55,878 nt of DNA from Methylosinus sp. LW4 (GCF_000379125.1 NZ_KB900627.1:715748-771625), one strand, 5' to 3'; shown: positions 8,596 through 17,802, counted from the stretch's first letter. Translations and numbers: made by a program. Notes: a model not told the origin generated them from the letters alone.

Positions 8596-9837
8596 TCAGT
8601 CGGCCGCCAGCGACTCTCGAGGCGCGCGGGCGGACGAGCCGCGCCGCTTGCGGAAGCGTCGGGCCTCGAGCTTCTTCCACCAGAGGTAGACGCCGGTCGC
8701 CGACAGCAGGGTGATGACGAGGCCGAGGACGCAGACGAAGATTTTGTATGGCAGGCCGAACACGCCCGCCACATGCAGCGCGACGAGCCAGCGGTCGACG
8801 AGTTCCTGCTTCTCCGTCAGACGTAGAAAAGGAACATCGGCTGGCGCTCCAGTGTCGCCGTCGATCGTGATGAGGCTCGGTCGCTCTTCGAGGAAGCCGT
8901 CTCGGGGAGCGCTGCTGCGCGCGGCGTACATATAGACGCCGAACGGCTCCATATAGAGAAATTGCGTGGGCTCCGGCGCGCCGTGACCCTGCGTCTTCGC
9001 CTGCTCGGCCGCGAGGCGCTGGGCCGCCTCCAGAGCGGCGCGCGGCTCGAGCGCGGGGACGGGCTTCGCCGCGCGCATCGGTATGTCCTTCAGCTTCATG
9101 ACTTCATCGAGAATGGAGTAGTGATGCATGAATCTCGACATCGTCCAATCATAGAGCGGCCGCAGATTGAACATCACGCTCGACCAAGCGAAGATGAACA
9201 GCATGGGCCAAAGCCAGAGGCCGCTCGCCCGGTGTAGATCGAGATTGAGCCGATAGGCGCCGGCGCCGCGCTTGATAACCCAAGCGGCCTTCCATTTCCG
9301 CCAGAAGCCGGAAAAGGAGACGGGAAGCGTCAGGTAGAATCCGTTGAAGCAGTCGAGCGTCCAGAGCACGGCGACGATACCGAGGATCAGCGTGCCCGGA
9401 CCGGAGACGAGCAGCGCGACGTGCAATTTGTAGATGAAGCGCATGAAGTTGCTGCTTTTGGAATAGTCGCCGATCATGCGACGTCCGAGCTCGTCGCCGG
9501 TCCAGGGATCGACGCAGAGCTGGTTGAATCCGAGATCATAGGGCTTGCCTGTGGCCGGATCTTTTTCGGGCCTGTAGTTGATCTGCGCCTGATCGATTCC
9601 GTTCCATTGCGCGCCGATGATCCGCGCATGGGGAATGGGCGGCGCGCGCTCCATCAGCGTCGCGAAATCGAGGGGCGGGACGCCGGGCCGTGGCGTCGCG
9701 TAGAACTCGGGCGCGAAGACATGTTCCAACTCGTGGTGGAAGGCGAGCAGGCTGCCGGTAAGGCCGACGATGATAAGAAACACCGCCATCAACAGGCCGA
9801 CCCAGCGATGCAGGAAGACGAAGGTGCCGCGGATCAT
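8596..9837 (-). CDS. PepSY-associated membrane protein, probable siderophore-iron reductase
   Basis: 413-aa inner membrane protein with four clear hydrophobic segments: residues about 10-35, 140-165, 205-225 and 360-390. Between them lie periplasmic PepSY-type domains (YMEPFGVYMY..., DGDTGA). Conserved His residues flank the helices (HRWVGL, HHELEH, KLHVALLV, LHRASGLW, LHVAGVFG), consistent with haem ligands. Such proteins (PiuB and FpvG-like) reduce Fe(III)-siderophores in the periplasm so that iron is released. The gene follows the TonB-dependent receptor on the same strand with about 300 bp between, and precedes the MacAB pump, which supports a role in metallophore handling. Confidence 0.85.
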   Translation of the reverse strand: MIRGTFVFLHRWVGLLMAVFLIIVGLTGSLLAFHHELEHVFAPEFYATPRPGVPPLDFATLMERAPPIPHARIIGAQWNGIDQAQINYRPEKDPATGKPYDLGFNQLCVDPWTGDELGRRMIGDYSKSSNFMRFIYKLHVALLVSGPGTLILGIVAVLWTLDCFNGFYLTLPVSFSGFWRKWKAAWVIKRGAGAYRLNLDLHRASGLWLWPMLFIFAWSSVMFNLRPLYDWTMSRFMHHYSILDEVMKLKDIPMRAAKPVPALEPRAALEAAQRLAAEQAKTQGHGAPEPTQFLYMEPFGVYMYAARSSAPRDGFLEERPSLITIDGDTGAPADVPFLRLTEKQELVDRWLVALHVAGVFGLPYKIFVCVLGLVITLLSATGVYLWWKKLEARRFRKRRGSSARAPRESLAAD

Positions 9838-9865
9838 GTTCGTGAATCCTTTTTAATACAGCAAA

Positions 9866-10015
9866 GCCCCTTTCAAGGGCGCGTCCCTCTCCCATTGGGA
9901 GACGGACGCGGAGCGGCCGCCGGGTGAGAGGGTTCCCTCTCGCCGATCATCGTGCGGCGAGCCCCTCATCCGACCTCGCTTCGCGAGGCCACCTTCTCCC
10001 TGTGGGAAAAGGGTC
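9866..10015. repeat. Dispersed GC-rich palindromic extragenic repeat
   Basis: The gap between receptor and PepSY gene holds palindromic stretches, notably ctcgcttcgcgag (about 9977-9989) and a ccctctcccattgggag unit. The phrase cccctcatccgacctcgc with a following ccttctccc is a common alphaproteobacterial intergenic repeat pattern. It probably lies in the transcribed spacer and may affect mRNA stability. Confidence 0.55.
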
Positions 10016-10135
10016 GCGCGCGATCGACACGGGTATGTTTGCGGCTCCACGCGGTCCCCCCATGTCGGTGGGAAGATGGGACCATCTGGACGAGATCGAC
10101 AATGAAGAACGACGCCTCATGGCAAAGCCTGCCCG

Positions 10136-12760
10136 TCAGAATTCGAACTTCAGTGACCCGACGATGTTGAAGGGCGCGCCCCAGGTCCTACCATTGATGA
10201 CATTGTAGTTCGACGACGGCAGGGTCTGCACGCGGGCGAATGTGTAATAAGAGCGATCGAAGATATTCGTGGCGTTGATCTGCGCCGTTGTCTTCACCCC
10301 GTCGAGATCGAAGCTGTAGGCCGCCATCAGATCGACGAGCCCGTAGGACCAGAGCAGAGGGACCGCGCCGACTCTCCCGGCGGTGACGTCAAACGGCGGC
10401 TGCGAGCCGTGATAGGTGTAGCCGGCGCCGACCTTCAGCCCCTTTAGCTCTGGCACCTGAAATTCATAGGTCGTCCAGAGCCGCGCGAGATTGCGCGGCA
10501 CATTGGGGTAGCGCTGGCCGGGCTTCAAACCGCTTTGTTGAGTGCCCTCGGCGACGCGAACGTCCTGGTTCGTATAATTGAGGATCACGTTCCAGCCCGG
10601 CAGCAGCTCGCCTTGAATGTCGATCTCTGGACCAGAGCTTCGCGCCTTGCCAACGAGAGAGATACAGGACGGCGTGCCGTTGCAGAGATGAGTCGCGTCC
10701 GGATCGGATATCGGAACATTGGTCTTGACTAGATTGTAATAGTCGATATTGGCGCGCAGCCTTCCGTCGAAGAACTCGAACTTCGCGCCTGCCTCCCAGC
10801 TCTCGGCGTCCGTGGGCGGCGCAGGCGTGCCGGGATAGATCGTGCCGGAATTCGCGGCGAACCCTTCCGTGTAGTTGCCATAGAGGCTCACCCAAGATTG
10901 CGGACGCCAGAGCAAGCCGAAACGCGGCGTGACGCGGGCCATGTGGGCCGGTATGCCGGAGTTCGACACGGGCCCCGACACGAACGACGCCGATCTACTC
11001 GCAAGCGTGTTCCACTGAAAAACGTACTGATAGCGGGCCCCGGCCATCACATGGAAACCGTATGGCAGCTCGATTTGGTCCTGCACATAGACGCCGGCCG
11101 TGTCCTGCCGATTGTACGATTCCTGGTGATTGGTTGAAGTCAGCGGTGAGGCAGGAACCCCAGGAAAGATGGGATTCAGCAGGCTGATGGCCGACCAGCC
11201 CCAAGGAACGAAGCCTTGACTGATCGATGCGGAAGTGAATCGAGAGTAGTCGCCGCCGAGCAGCAGAGTGTTCTTGGCTCCGAGCAGATCGAAATGGCCG
11301 ACGAGATCCTGATTGGTCTGCCAAGACGACATTTGTGTCGTCGAATATGAAGTACCCAGCGTGATCAACGGGTTGGAGCCCGCGCTTGTCGATAACGCCG
11401 GGTCGGTTATCGCGTTGCTGTTCGTGCTGTAAAACGTGACCCGCGATCTGAGTGACCAGTCATCATTGAAATTATGCGCTCCTGTCAGCGCCGCATAGAC
11501 TGTCGGCTGAAATGCTTGGCCAAATCCATAGAGGCTCGTGTTGCGTGGCGTGTCTAAGAACGTTCCGTTGATCGACGCAGCACGGAATTCATAAAGGCTC
11601 GACAGGTCGTTGCTGTAATTTACCTCCGCCTTTATCCAGGTGTCGTTGTCGATCTGCCATTTGACGACCGGCGCGACAAAAAAATTCCGGCTGTGCGTTC
11701 GGTCGATGACGGAGCCGAAGGGTGCGCCGTTGTTCTCATAGGACATGTCGACCCTGTACAGCACCGACTTGTCGCTGGTGACCGGGCCCGTGGCGCTGAG
11801 GCTCGTGCGGTAGAATGCCAACGCCCCGATCTGCTGCTGGATGGCGTAATGAGGCGTGTCCAGGGGGGCCCGAGTCGTGATGTTGACGATGCCTCCGGGC
11901 TCGGAAAGTCCGTAGAGAATAGCGGCGGGGCCTTTCAGCAGCTCGATTCCGCCGATGTTGGCGAATTGTTTCGTGCCGGCGATATCTATTGTGCCGGCGC
12001 CATTCGTAGTGACGCCGGTGACCCGAACCCCGTCCTGGTAGAACTCCTGCGTCGCGAAGCCGCGAACAAAAAAGCCAGCAGTTCTCTGTGACGTTTGCCC
12101 GAGAGCTTCGACGATGGTGACGCCGCTGACATTCTGCAAGGCGTCCCTCAATGTCGTCGCCTGCTGGTCCTCGAGCGCTTTCTGCGTGATCGTCTGCACG
12201 TTGATCGGAGTATTCATGACCGGCGTGTCGGTCTTGGTCGCCGTGGAGGCGTTCGGCACGACATAGCTGTTCTGCGAGGTGAGGCCCTCGCCCTTTCCGC
12301 TGCCCGGCCCACCCGCCCGCGGCCGTTCCGCCCCTATGTCGATCGCCGGCAGCGCCTCCGCCCCGGCGTCGCTGCGCACGCCCGTGTCGTTCTGCGCCAG
12401 CACGATGAACACGTCACGCTGATTGTCGGCGAGGCGGTAGCCGAGACCCGTCCCCGCCAGCAGCCGATCGAGCGCGCCGCCGAGCGTGTAGTCTCCGGCT
12501 AACCCACTCGTCTTCACATTGCGTGTGAGCCCGGCCAGGAACACCAATTGCAGGCCATTCTGTTCAGCGATGCGGGCCAGCGCCATGCCGACCGATCCGG
12601 CTGGAATGCGATAGGATTTCACTTCGGCGGCGATCTCCGCGGCCGGCATGCGGGCGTGGGCGGACGCCGGCGCATCGCCGCCGAATGCGAGAACCCCCAT
12701 CGCCGCCGCCAGAACCGCGCTCATACGCTCGTCCTTTCGACCGAAATCCTTGCGCCTCAT
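10136..12760 (-). CDS. TonB-dependent siderophore receptor with STN signalling domain
   Basis: 874-aa outer membrane receptor of the FecA/FpvA/FhuE group. After the signal peptide comes an STN domain (residues about 45-120, YRIPAGSVGMALARIAEQ...), which contacts FecR in the periplasm. A plug follows (INVQTITQKALEDQQATTLRDALQNV cut at about residue 190-260, RGF and YQDGVR landmarks), then a 22-strand barrel ending in KFEF with the terminal Phe typical of Omp proteins. A TonB-box-like LPAIDI lies before the plug. The start at 12760 gives a positively charged n-region; an ATG 12 codons later also has an SD (AAAGGA). It is preceded by fecR and fecI genes, so its expression is probably ligand-induced. 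Confidence 0.92.
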   Translation of the reverse strand: MRRKDFGRKDERMSAVLAAAMGVLAFGGDAPASAHARMPAAEIAAEVKSYRIPAGSVGMALARIAEQNGLQLVFLAGLTRNVKTSGLAGDYTLGGALDRLLAGTGLGYRLADNQRDVFIVLAQNDTGVRSDAGAEALPAIDIGAERPRAGGPGSGKGEGLTSQNSYVVPNASTATKTDTPVMNTPINVQTITQKALEDQQATTLRDALQNVSGVTIVEALGQTSQRTAGFFVRGFATQEFYQDGVRVTGVTTNGAGTIDIAGTKQFANIGGIELLKGPAAILYGLSEPGGIVNITTRAPLDTPHYAIQQQIGALAFYRTSLSATGPVTSDKSVLYRVDMSYENNGAPFGSVIDRTHSRNFFVAPVVKWQIDNDTWIKAEVNYSNDLSSLYEFRAASINGTFLDTPRNTSLYGFGQAFQPTVYAALTGAHNFNDDWSLRSRVTFYSTNSNAITDPALSTSAGSNPLITLGTSYSTTQMSSWQTNQDLVGHFDLLGAKNTLLLGGDYSRFTSASISQGFVPWGWSAISLLNPIFPGVPASPLTSTNHQESYNRQDTAGVYVQDQIELPYGFHVMAGARYQYVFQWNTLASRSASFVSGPVSNSGIPAHMARVTPRFGLLWRPQSWVSLYGNYTEGFAANSGTIYPGTPAPPTDAESWEAGAKFEFFDGRLRANIDYYNLVKTNVPISDPDATHLCNGTPSCISLVGKARSSGPEIDIQGELLPGWNVILNYTNQDVRVAEGTQQSGLKPGQRYPNVPRNLARLWTTYEFQVPELKGLKVGAGYTYHGSQPPFDVTAGRVGAVPLLWSYGLVDLMAAYSFDLDGVKTTAQINATNIFDRSYYTFARVQTLPSSNYNVINGRTWGAPFNIVGSLKFEF

Positions 12761-12902
12761 CCGCCGCCCCCTCGCTCGATTGCCGGGGGACGAATGCGCC
12801 CCCTATTAAGGAGGACGGCCGGTGGAGACGTTTGGAAGGGTCGGGTAAGCGAAATATTTTCACTTTTTCGACGCAACCGACGGCGCCGCGCCGCGCCATT
12901 TC

Positions 12903-13838
12903 TCAGTTATATATATAAATCAGATAGCTACTGAGAGAGAGCGTCTTCACGCCCAGCGCGGCTTCGAGAGCGCTCGCGGCGCCGATCGGATTTGCAGCGT
13001 CGAAGGAGCCCGTCACGCGCAGGCCCCGCAGGGAGGGCGCTGCGAACAGGAAGCCCCTGTGATAGCGGCCGAGCGTCGCCAGCACGTCGGCGAGCGGCGC
13101 ATCCTCGAAGACCAGGCGTCCGCGCCGCCAGCCGCCGACGCGAAAGAGATCGACCGGCGACGGCTCGGTGGTCCGCGCGTCGGCGCCGAAGCGGCTCTGC
13201 CGGCCCTCCTCCACAATGGTGCGGGCGTCGCCGCTCGTCACGGCCACTCTGTGCTCGGCGACGGCGACCTCGGCATGGGTCTTGTCCTCGAGCGCGATGT
13301 CGAAGGCCGTGCCGAGCGCGGTCACGGTCGCACCCGCCGCCTCCACAACAAAGGGGCGCGCCGCGTTCGGCGCCGCCTCGAAATAGGCTTCGCCGGCGAG
13401 CAGAGCGATGCGCCGCTCGCCGGCGCTGTAATGTATAGTGAGGGCGGATCGCGCCGAGAGATGGGCGTGCGAGCCGTCCGCCAGTTCGACCACGCGGGTC
13501 TCGCCGACGCCGGTGAGGACGTCGGCGCGAAAGCGCAGAGCGATCTCGTCGAAGAACAGAAACGCCGCCAGCGAGGCGGCGAGCAGCGCCGCGAATGGCG
13601 TGATCCGCGCCGGCCTTTTCGCAAGACCGGGCCGGCCTCCGGTCCAGAGCTCCTGCACGTCGTCGAAGAGACGCGAGGCCTCGTCGAAAGCGGCACGATG
13701 CGACGGATCGGCGGCGAGCCAGGCGTCGAGAGCCGCGCGATCGGCTGCCGAGAGCGGCCCGGCGTCGCATTTGACCCACCAGGCAAGCGCCGCCGCGGAA
13801 GGATCGCCGTCACGGTTCGGCTCGTCGTCACGGCTCAT
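12903..13838 (-). CDS. fecR: FecR-family anti-sigma/signal transducer
   Basis: 311-aa transmembrane regulator that relays receptor occupancy to the ECF sigma factor. The N-terminal cytoplasmic part carries the DUF4880-type motif AAALAWWVKCDAGPLSAADRAALDAWL and PSHRAAFDEASRLF. One membrane helix (about residues 90-110) is followed by the FecR domain (GETRVVELADGSHAHLSARSAL, LLAGEAYFEA, VTALGTAFDI) and a C-terminal STN-like tail. I chose ATG 13838, where the domain begins and a GGAGGC lies upstream, instead of a frame opening at 13925. It stands between sigma and receptor genes in the canonical order. Confidence 0.9.
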   Translation of the reverse strand: MSRDDEPNRDGDPSAAALAWWVKCDAGPLSAADRAALDAWLAADPSHRAAFDEASRLFDDVQELWTGGRPGLAKRPARITPFAALLAASLAAFLFFDEIALRFRADVLTGVGETRVVELADGSHAHLSARSALTIHYSAGERRIALLAGEAYFEAAPNAARPFVVEAAGATVTALGTAFDIALEDKTHAEVAVAEHRVAVTSGDARTIVEEGRQSRFGADARTTEPSPVDLFRVGGWRRGRLVFEDAPLADVLATLGRYHRGFLFAAPSLRGLRVTGSFDAANPIGAASALEAALGVKTLSLSSYLIYIYN

Positions 13839-13970
13839 CGGAAAATCATCGCCTCCGGCGCTGGATTTCGGCGGGACAGCCTCGGGCCGCGCATGCGAGC
13901 GGTCGCTGGCGCGTCGCCCCCTCACTTTCTTAGACGCCCGAGACGCGAGAATGGAAGGGTCGGCGCCCGC

Positions 13971-14474
13971 CTATTTTATCGCCGCGCGGCACCGCTCCAT
14001 GGCGAGATGAAAGTGCTGCTCGACCGTCTTGCGCGAAATTCCCAGTTTGATGGCGATGTCGCGCTGCGACATGTTCTGGCTGACCCGCATCTCGAAAATC
14101 TCCCGGCAGCGAGGCGGCAGCGAGGCGACTGTTTCGGCCAGTCGCGCCGAACGTTGCGCGTGCTCGATGAGATTGTCGGCGCCGGGCTCGTCCGAAGCGG
14201 CGTCGATCGACTCCGCGCTCGCGGGGTCGACGAGCTTTTGCTCGCGGTCACGATGGCGCGCGAAATCATTCGCGAGATTTCCAGCGGTACGGCGCAGATA
14301 GGCGGGCGGGTCGACGATCTCCGCCGTCGTCTCGCGGCTCAAGAGGCGCACGAAGGTCTCCTGAAGGAGGTCGGGCGCGTTCTCGCGGCCCACGCGCCGA
14401 TTCAAATATCGCAAGAGCGCACGCCGGTTGCTCAGGAAGAGCTCACGGAAAGAAGCTGATGTCTTGTCCACCAT
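13971..14474 (-). CDS. fecI: FecI-type ECF sigma-70 factor
   Basis: 167-aa extracytoplasmic-function sigma factor. Region 2 is visible as LLRYLNRRVGRENAPDLLQETFVRLL and region 4 as SLPPRCREIFEMRVSQNMSQ followed by a helix-turn-helix (IAIKLGISRKTVEQHF). I start it at ATG 14474 (MVDKTSASF), because the upstream 116 codons of the open frame are Arg-rich and unlike any sigma factor. It is expected to direct transcription of the receptor gene two positions downstream when FecR is activated. No Fur box was evident by eye upstream. Confidence 0.9.
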   Translation of the reverse strand: MVDKTSASFRELFLSNRRALLRYLNRRVGRENAPDLLQETFVRLLSRETTAEIVDPPAYLRRTAGNLANDFARHRDREQKLVDPASAESIDAASDEPGADNLIEHAQRSARLAETVASLPPRCREIFEMRVSQNMSQRDIAIKLGISRKTVEQHFHLAMERCRAAIK

Positions 14475-14626
14475 ATGGGGCTTCCGATGGCAGATCGGGG
14501 GGGCGACGCCGATGTCAGGGATTTCCCGTTCATTCAGCGCCCAGAAATGGGCGGATCGCGAAGATGAGGAATCGTCCCGTTCGCCGGGGAAGCGGCTCGA
14601 GCGCAGACGCGCATAGTATCGAGCGA

Positions 14627-15025
14627 TCAGCCGACCGGCGGCGCGCGCGACGACCAGGAACTGATCCACCCGGCCGGCGACGATTGCTCGACGATCGGAA
14701 AAACATCGCCTCGAGCGAACGACGCGGCCAGGATGGAGAGGCCTAGGGCGATTGGAATGGCCGAGAGCGTTTCCTGGGGGCCATCCAGCTGACCGGACCG
14801 GCATGGAACGCAGCAAGAGCAAGAAAAATGAGGCCCTGGGGAATGGCGGTGGTCATGGACGTCGTCGAGGCCGCCGCAATCGCCGACGTCCAGAGGGGCG
14901 ACCCCGCGGTCCATTCCATGGGACCGAGCGGCGGCGGTCATGCCGGACAAGACGAGAGCCCAAGCCATGAGGCCCGCAATCAATAGGCGGGTGATTCCCA
15001 TCGGCCGGAGCGTGAGCTTTTCCAT
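14627..15025 (-). CDS. Small Cys/His-rich exported or membrane protein (DUF2946-like)
   Basis: 132-aa protein with an N-terminal hydrophobic segment (LLIAGLMAWALVLSGMTAAA) that reads as a signal peptide or anchor. The middle has His and Cys clusters (DDVHDHRHSPGPHFSCSCCVPC), a second hydrophobic stretch (AIPIALGLSILAASF) follows, and it ends in SSRAPPVG. This layout resembles DUF2946-type proteins often found beside TonB-dependent metal receptors, but I am not certain of the family. The clustered Cys and His suggest metal binding, possibly copper. It lies 150 bp upstream of fecI on the same strand and could head the metallophore operon. Confidence 0.6.
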   Translation of the reverse strand: MEKLTLRPMGITRLLIAGLMAWALVLSGMTAAARSHGMDRGVAPLDVGDCGGLDDVHDHRHSPGPHFSCSCCVPCRSGQLDGPQETLSAIPIALGLSILAASFARGDVFPIVEQSSPAGWISSWSSRAPPVG

Positions 15026-15572
15026 CCTGCCTACGGAACCCCCCGACGCTTCGCAGAGTCAAGGCCGGGGGCTGGCGGACCAGCGAAAGCCCTTTCTCTG
15101 TTGCAGAAACGCAACACAGCATGAAGAGCGGTTTTTTGCGGCAGTTGTAATTCTCGGCCGCCCCCGAGACGGAGCGTATTTTTCACCGAAGCACGACGCA
15201 TTCCATTCCCGGCGGCCATGACGCGACAGCAGATCCGGGAATGTCGGCTATCGGCGAAACCGGACGTCGGCCCCGAGGGCTGGACGCGGCCGTTTAGGGT
15301 CATAGTTCCTCCTTCGCCCTCGGGAACGGCCAAGGGGCGCCAGGAGCGGACCTACGCCAGATCCCGCGTTCGATCATCTTTTTTCGCTTCACCATCCCGC
15401 GGGGAGCTACACTCTTTCTCCTCATCGGCCCCGTGGCGCCACGAATAGGCACCCTGGCAATCACCCGCCCACACGTCGTCTTTGCAGCTTCCCGTTGAGA
15501 TTCGCCGCTCTGGCAATAAACGAGAGAAAGGGCGATCGCGGTCATTCATCTATTGGACGACGTTAGGGAAGT
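15026..15572. other. Intergenic region with dispersed repeat copy 1
   Basis: 547 bp at the edge of the GC-rich metallophore locus and the AT-richer island. A minus-strand frame of 100 codons (15031-15333) starts inside the dispersed repeat at 15298-15342, but nothing in it is recognisable. No other gene is supported. Confidence 0.5.
15298..15342 (-). repeat. Dispersed short repeat, copy 1
   Basis: Plus-strand ggtcatagttcctccttcgc followed by cctcgggaacggccaagggg and cgcca. It is nearly identical to 45109-45153. Read on the minus strand it ends with aaggaggaactatgacc, a strong Shine-Dalgarno plus ATG. Confidence 0.75.
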
Positions 15573-17054
15573 TTATTCCACGCTTAAACCAAATTGCCTT
15601 TCGAGTATATCAACTAAACATTCCACCTTCCGATCAGGAAGCTTCCACACACACAAGTGATTAGGGTCAGAGGCTGCGGTAGGACAAAAGAATGGCGTTC
15701 CAAATTTTAGCGGGCACCGAATCGCGGGCGCAAATATAGCTTGCATAAGTATTGAGTGGACTGTAATACAATCTATTGCTCTTGGAACAAAAATATCAGG
15801 CTGTTTAGTATGTAAGTTGTAAAATACAATAGACTGTCGCGCTCTAGATACAATCCTATTTAATCCTCCTGTTGTAATTAGCTCTATTGGGAATATGCTT
15901 GCTCCAATATCGCGCCGTATTTTTAGCGCGTCTCGGTGAGCCTTTAGCGCGCCCCCCATGAGAGCTCGTTCCCAAGGGAGCTGTTTCAGAATATTGTCTG
16001 CAACAGCAAATGCCTTGTCCGCCATCCAAGTGGGGGACGGCAGCCCAACGCATGCGCACAGCTCCTTGGAGAACCTCTCAATCTCCGCCGGTTCCGCGCT
16101 TTCGATAGGCCTCAATTTTGGTAGAGCATTGCAGACGGTGACAAACGTTTCACCTGGGTAGCAATCTCCTCGGCCCTGCTCATCTACAATATCCCATGGA
16201 ACATCATAAAGAATAAAAGGGTCATACATGAGCGCAATGTCGATGCACACCGAAAGGGTCGGGAGCAGGGTGTCGAGACGACAAAAGCCAGACTGCAAAA
16301 CATACAAGATGACAGCCCAATATTCATTGCCTTCTGGGAGGTAATTAAGTGCCTCGGCGAGATCGCATCTCAGGGCATTTTGCAAATGACTTAACTCGCA
16401 TACTACAGCATAAGCCTCCATAAGCGACGCTGCGTTTAATGCGATCTGAGCTAACCCATCCTCTGTTGCAACCTCGATTATTGGAATTTTTTTGATGTGT
16501 GCCCCTATCGAAACAAGGAACTTTATGAACTCATCCTTCTCGATAGACTCTCTATCCGCTGGTGTGATTGAAAAGTGAGGAGACCAAGGCTCCATTCTCA
16601 CCGATACGGTCAGCCCAGAGAGACATTTCTTCAGGGGATCAAAATTTTGGCTTATCGATAGCTGATCCATTGCATCAGCCAACATAAAACAGTGACCGTA
16701 CATAGTTTTTTCATCTTCTGATAGAGACTCTAGCCGGCTGTGAAGATTTTGAAAAATCGGCAGCGGCCATCCTCGCTTTGTAGACAAATTGCGCAGGCAA
16801 ATGAGCGTATAGCGAAGAGTTCTCAGCCCAAAAGAAGAGCTAATGAATTGACTGAAGTGGGCGCACTCATGAAAAAATGTCAATGATGTAGAAAACTTAT
16901 TCCTCACTTCTATTGATATTGGCTGAGTGATTGGATAAGGTTGCATGGATGCCTCTGCTTCCAGCACAGAGGACTCTATGCCTATTGCATACGCAAAAGG
17001 GGAATACGCTCCCGCCTCAATTCGGCTATTTCCTAGTATGTTTTTTAGATGCAT
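15573..17054 (-). CDS. Uncharacterised protein with HExxH metallopeptidase-like motif
   Basis: 493-aa protein of unknown function. FFHECAHFSQF places an HExxH motif at residues 62-66, and SLMEAYAVVCEL supplies a glutamate at residue 213 that could be the third zinc ligand, a pattern seen in several poorly described gluzincin-like families. There is no signal peptide or membrane helix, so it is probably cytosolic. Base composition is visibly more AT-rich than the flanking loci, suggesting separate acquisition. It begins 19 bases after the stop of the 242-aa gene at 17074-17802 on the same strand, so the two form a tight pair. I cannot name its substrate; the partner is an obvious candidate. 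Confidence 0.75.
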   Translation of the reverse strand: MHLKNILGNSRIEAGAYSPFAYAIGIESSVLEAEASMQPYPITQPISIEVRNKFSTSLTFFHECAHFSQFISSSFGLRTLRYTLICLRNLSTKRGWPLPIFQNLHSRLESLSEDEKTMYGHCFMLADAMDQLSISQNFDPLKKCLSGLTVSVRMEPWSPHFSITPADRESIEKDEFIKFLVSIGAHIKKIPIIEVATEDGLAQIALNAASLMEAYAVVCELSHLQNALRCDLAEALNYLPEGNEYWAVILYVLQSGFCRLDTLLPTLSVCIDIALMYDPFILYDVPWDIVDEQGRGDCYPGETFVTVCNALPKLRPIESAEPAEIERFSKELCACVGLPSPTWMADKAFAVADNILKQLPWERALMGGALKAHRDALKIRRDIGASIFPIELITTGGLNRIVSRARQSIVFYNLHTKQPDIFVPRAIDCITVHSILMQAIFAPAIRCPLKFGTPFFCPTAASDPNHLCVWKLPDRKVECLVDILERQFGLSVE

Positions 17055-17073
17055 GTCCTAAGAAGTCCTGAAT

Positions 17074-17802
17074 TTAGTACAGTTGACCAAAGAATAAACT
17101 ATCCTGGTCTGTAGCATTCTCTGCATCGGCACTGCGTCCGAGTGTAATCGGCTTGAAATCTTTTGGAAAACCTGGAAAGGGACTTTGGATCTTGCAAACC
17201 CCGATGAGCGGGACAAGTCCTTCCTCGGCCACGAGTTGAAACCCGATATTGCTTTGAGACAGCAATTGGACCTTTGCTGACGCGTCTGCAAGATCAATCA
17301 AAGGCTGTTCCGCTGAGCCCTCAAGGATCAATGACGAATTGTCGCCGCCAGAAATAGCAACAGTTGTCGAGCCCGCGCGAACCAAATCCGTCACAACTAC
17401 CCACGACAACTTCCAAGAAGTCGCGCGATACATTTGCATAATCTGGCGACCGAGGGCCGGCTTATCAGTAACTTGCCTGTGCCGGCAGCCAGCCGCATTG
17501 AAAAATACTGCATCATTGCCGCGAAAAGTTACTTCCATCCTGGCTTTTGCGTAAGCGGTGCCTTTTGCGTGAAGCTTGATATCGGTGCTTCCTTCGGACG
17601 AAAACGTCATACGATCCGATCGGGTATCCTCCCGCTGCTCAAAATTCACACCCTGATCACGAACATTTCCAAGATGTAGAAAGGTGACCCCGTGCATGAG
17701 CCCGTAATCGCCGATTTCAACGGGTCGCCCAGGTTCCCAGTTTGCGAAAAAGGGCCGGAAGTTCTCATGAATTACTTTCGTATATGCATCTACGATGGTC
17801 AT
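17074..17802 (-). CDS. Uncharacterised protein, partner of HExxH protein
   Basis: 242-aa protein, not recognised. The start is ATG 17802 with GGAG six bases upstream; a GTG directly before it is the alternative. The N-terminal part has FFANWEPGRPVEIGDYGLMHGVTFLHLGN cut by a conserved-looking GDYG turn. The middle alternates short hydrophobic strands (ARMEVTFRGNDAVFF, WVVVTDLVRAGSTTVAIS), suggesting a beta-rich fold. No signal peptide, transmembrane helix or catalytic motif is obvious. Being first in the two-gene cassette, it could be a sensor, inhibitor or protease-activated effector for the HExxH protein; this is inference from position only. Confidence 0.7.
   Translation of the reverse strand: MTIVDAYTKVIHENFRPFFANWEPGRPVEIGDYGLMHGVTFLHLGNVRDQGVNFEQREDTRSDRMTFSSEGSTDIKLHAKGTAYAKARMEVTFRGNDAVFFNAAGCRHRQVTDKPALGRQIMQMYRATSWKLSWVVVTDLVRAGSTTVAISGGDNSSLILEGSAEQPLIDLADASAKVQLLSQSNIGFQLVAEEGLVPLIGVCKIQSPFPGFPKDFKPITLGRSADAENATDQDSLFFGQLY

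Noticed and set aside
10136..15025. Methanobactin (mbn) operon
   Set aside because: FecIR-type regulation and a TonB receptor are shared with mbn loci, but no MbnA precursor peptide, mbnB or mbnC is present here.
15031..15333. 100-aa gene starting in the dispersed repeat
   Set aside because: The SD and ATG are good but the protein resembles nothing and the same start precedes unrelated sequence at other copies.
17074..17802. Bacterial gasdermin paired with a protease
   Set aside because: Gene pairing and size are suggestive, but I see no sequence feature of gasdermins and cannot support the call.
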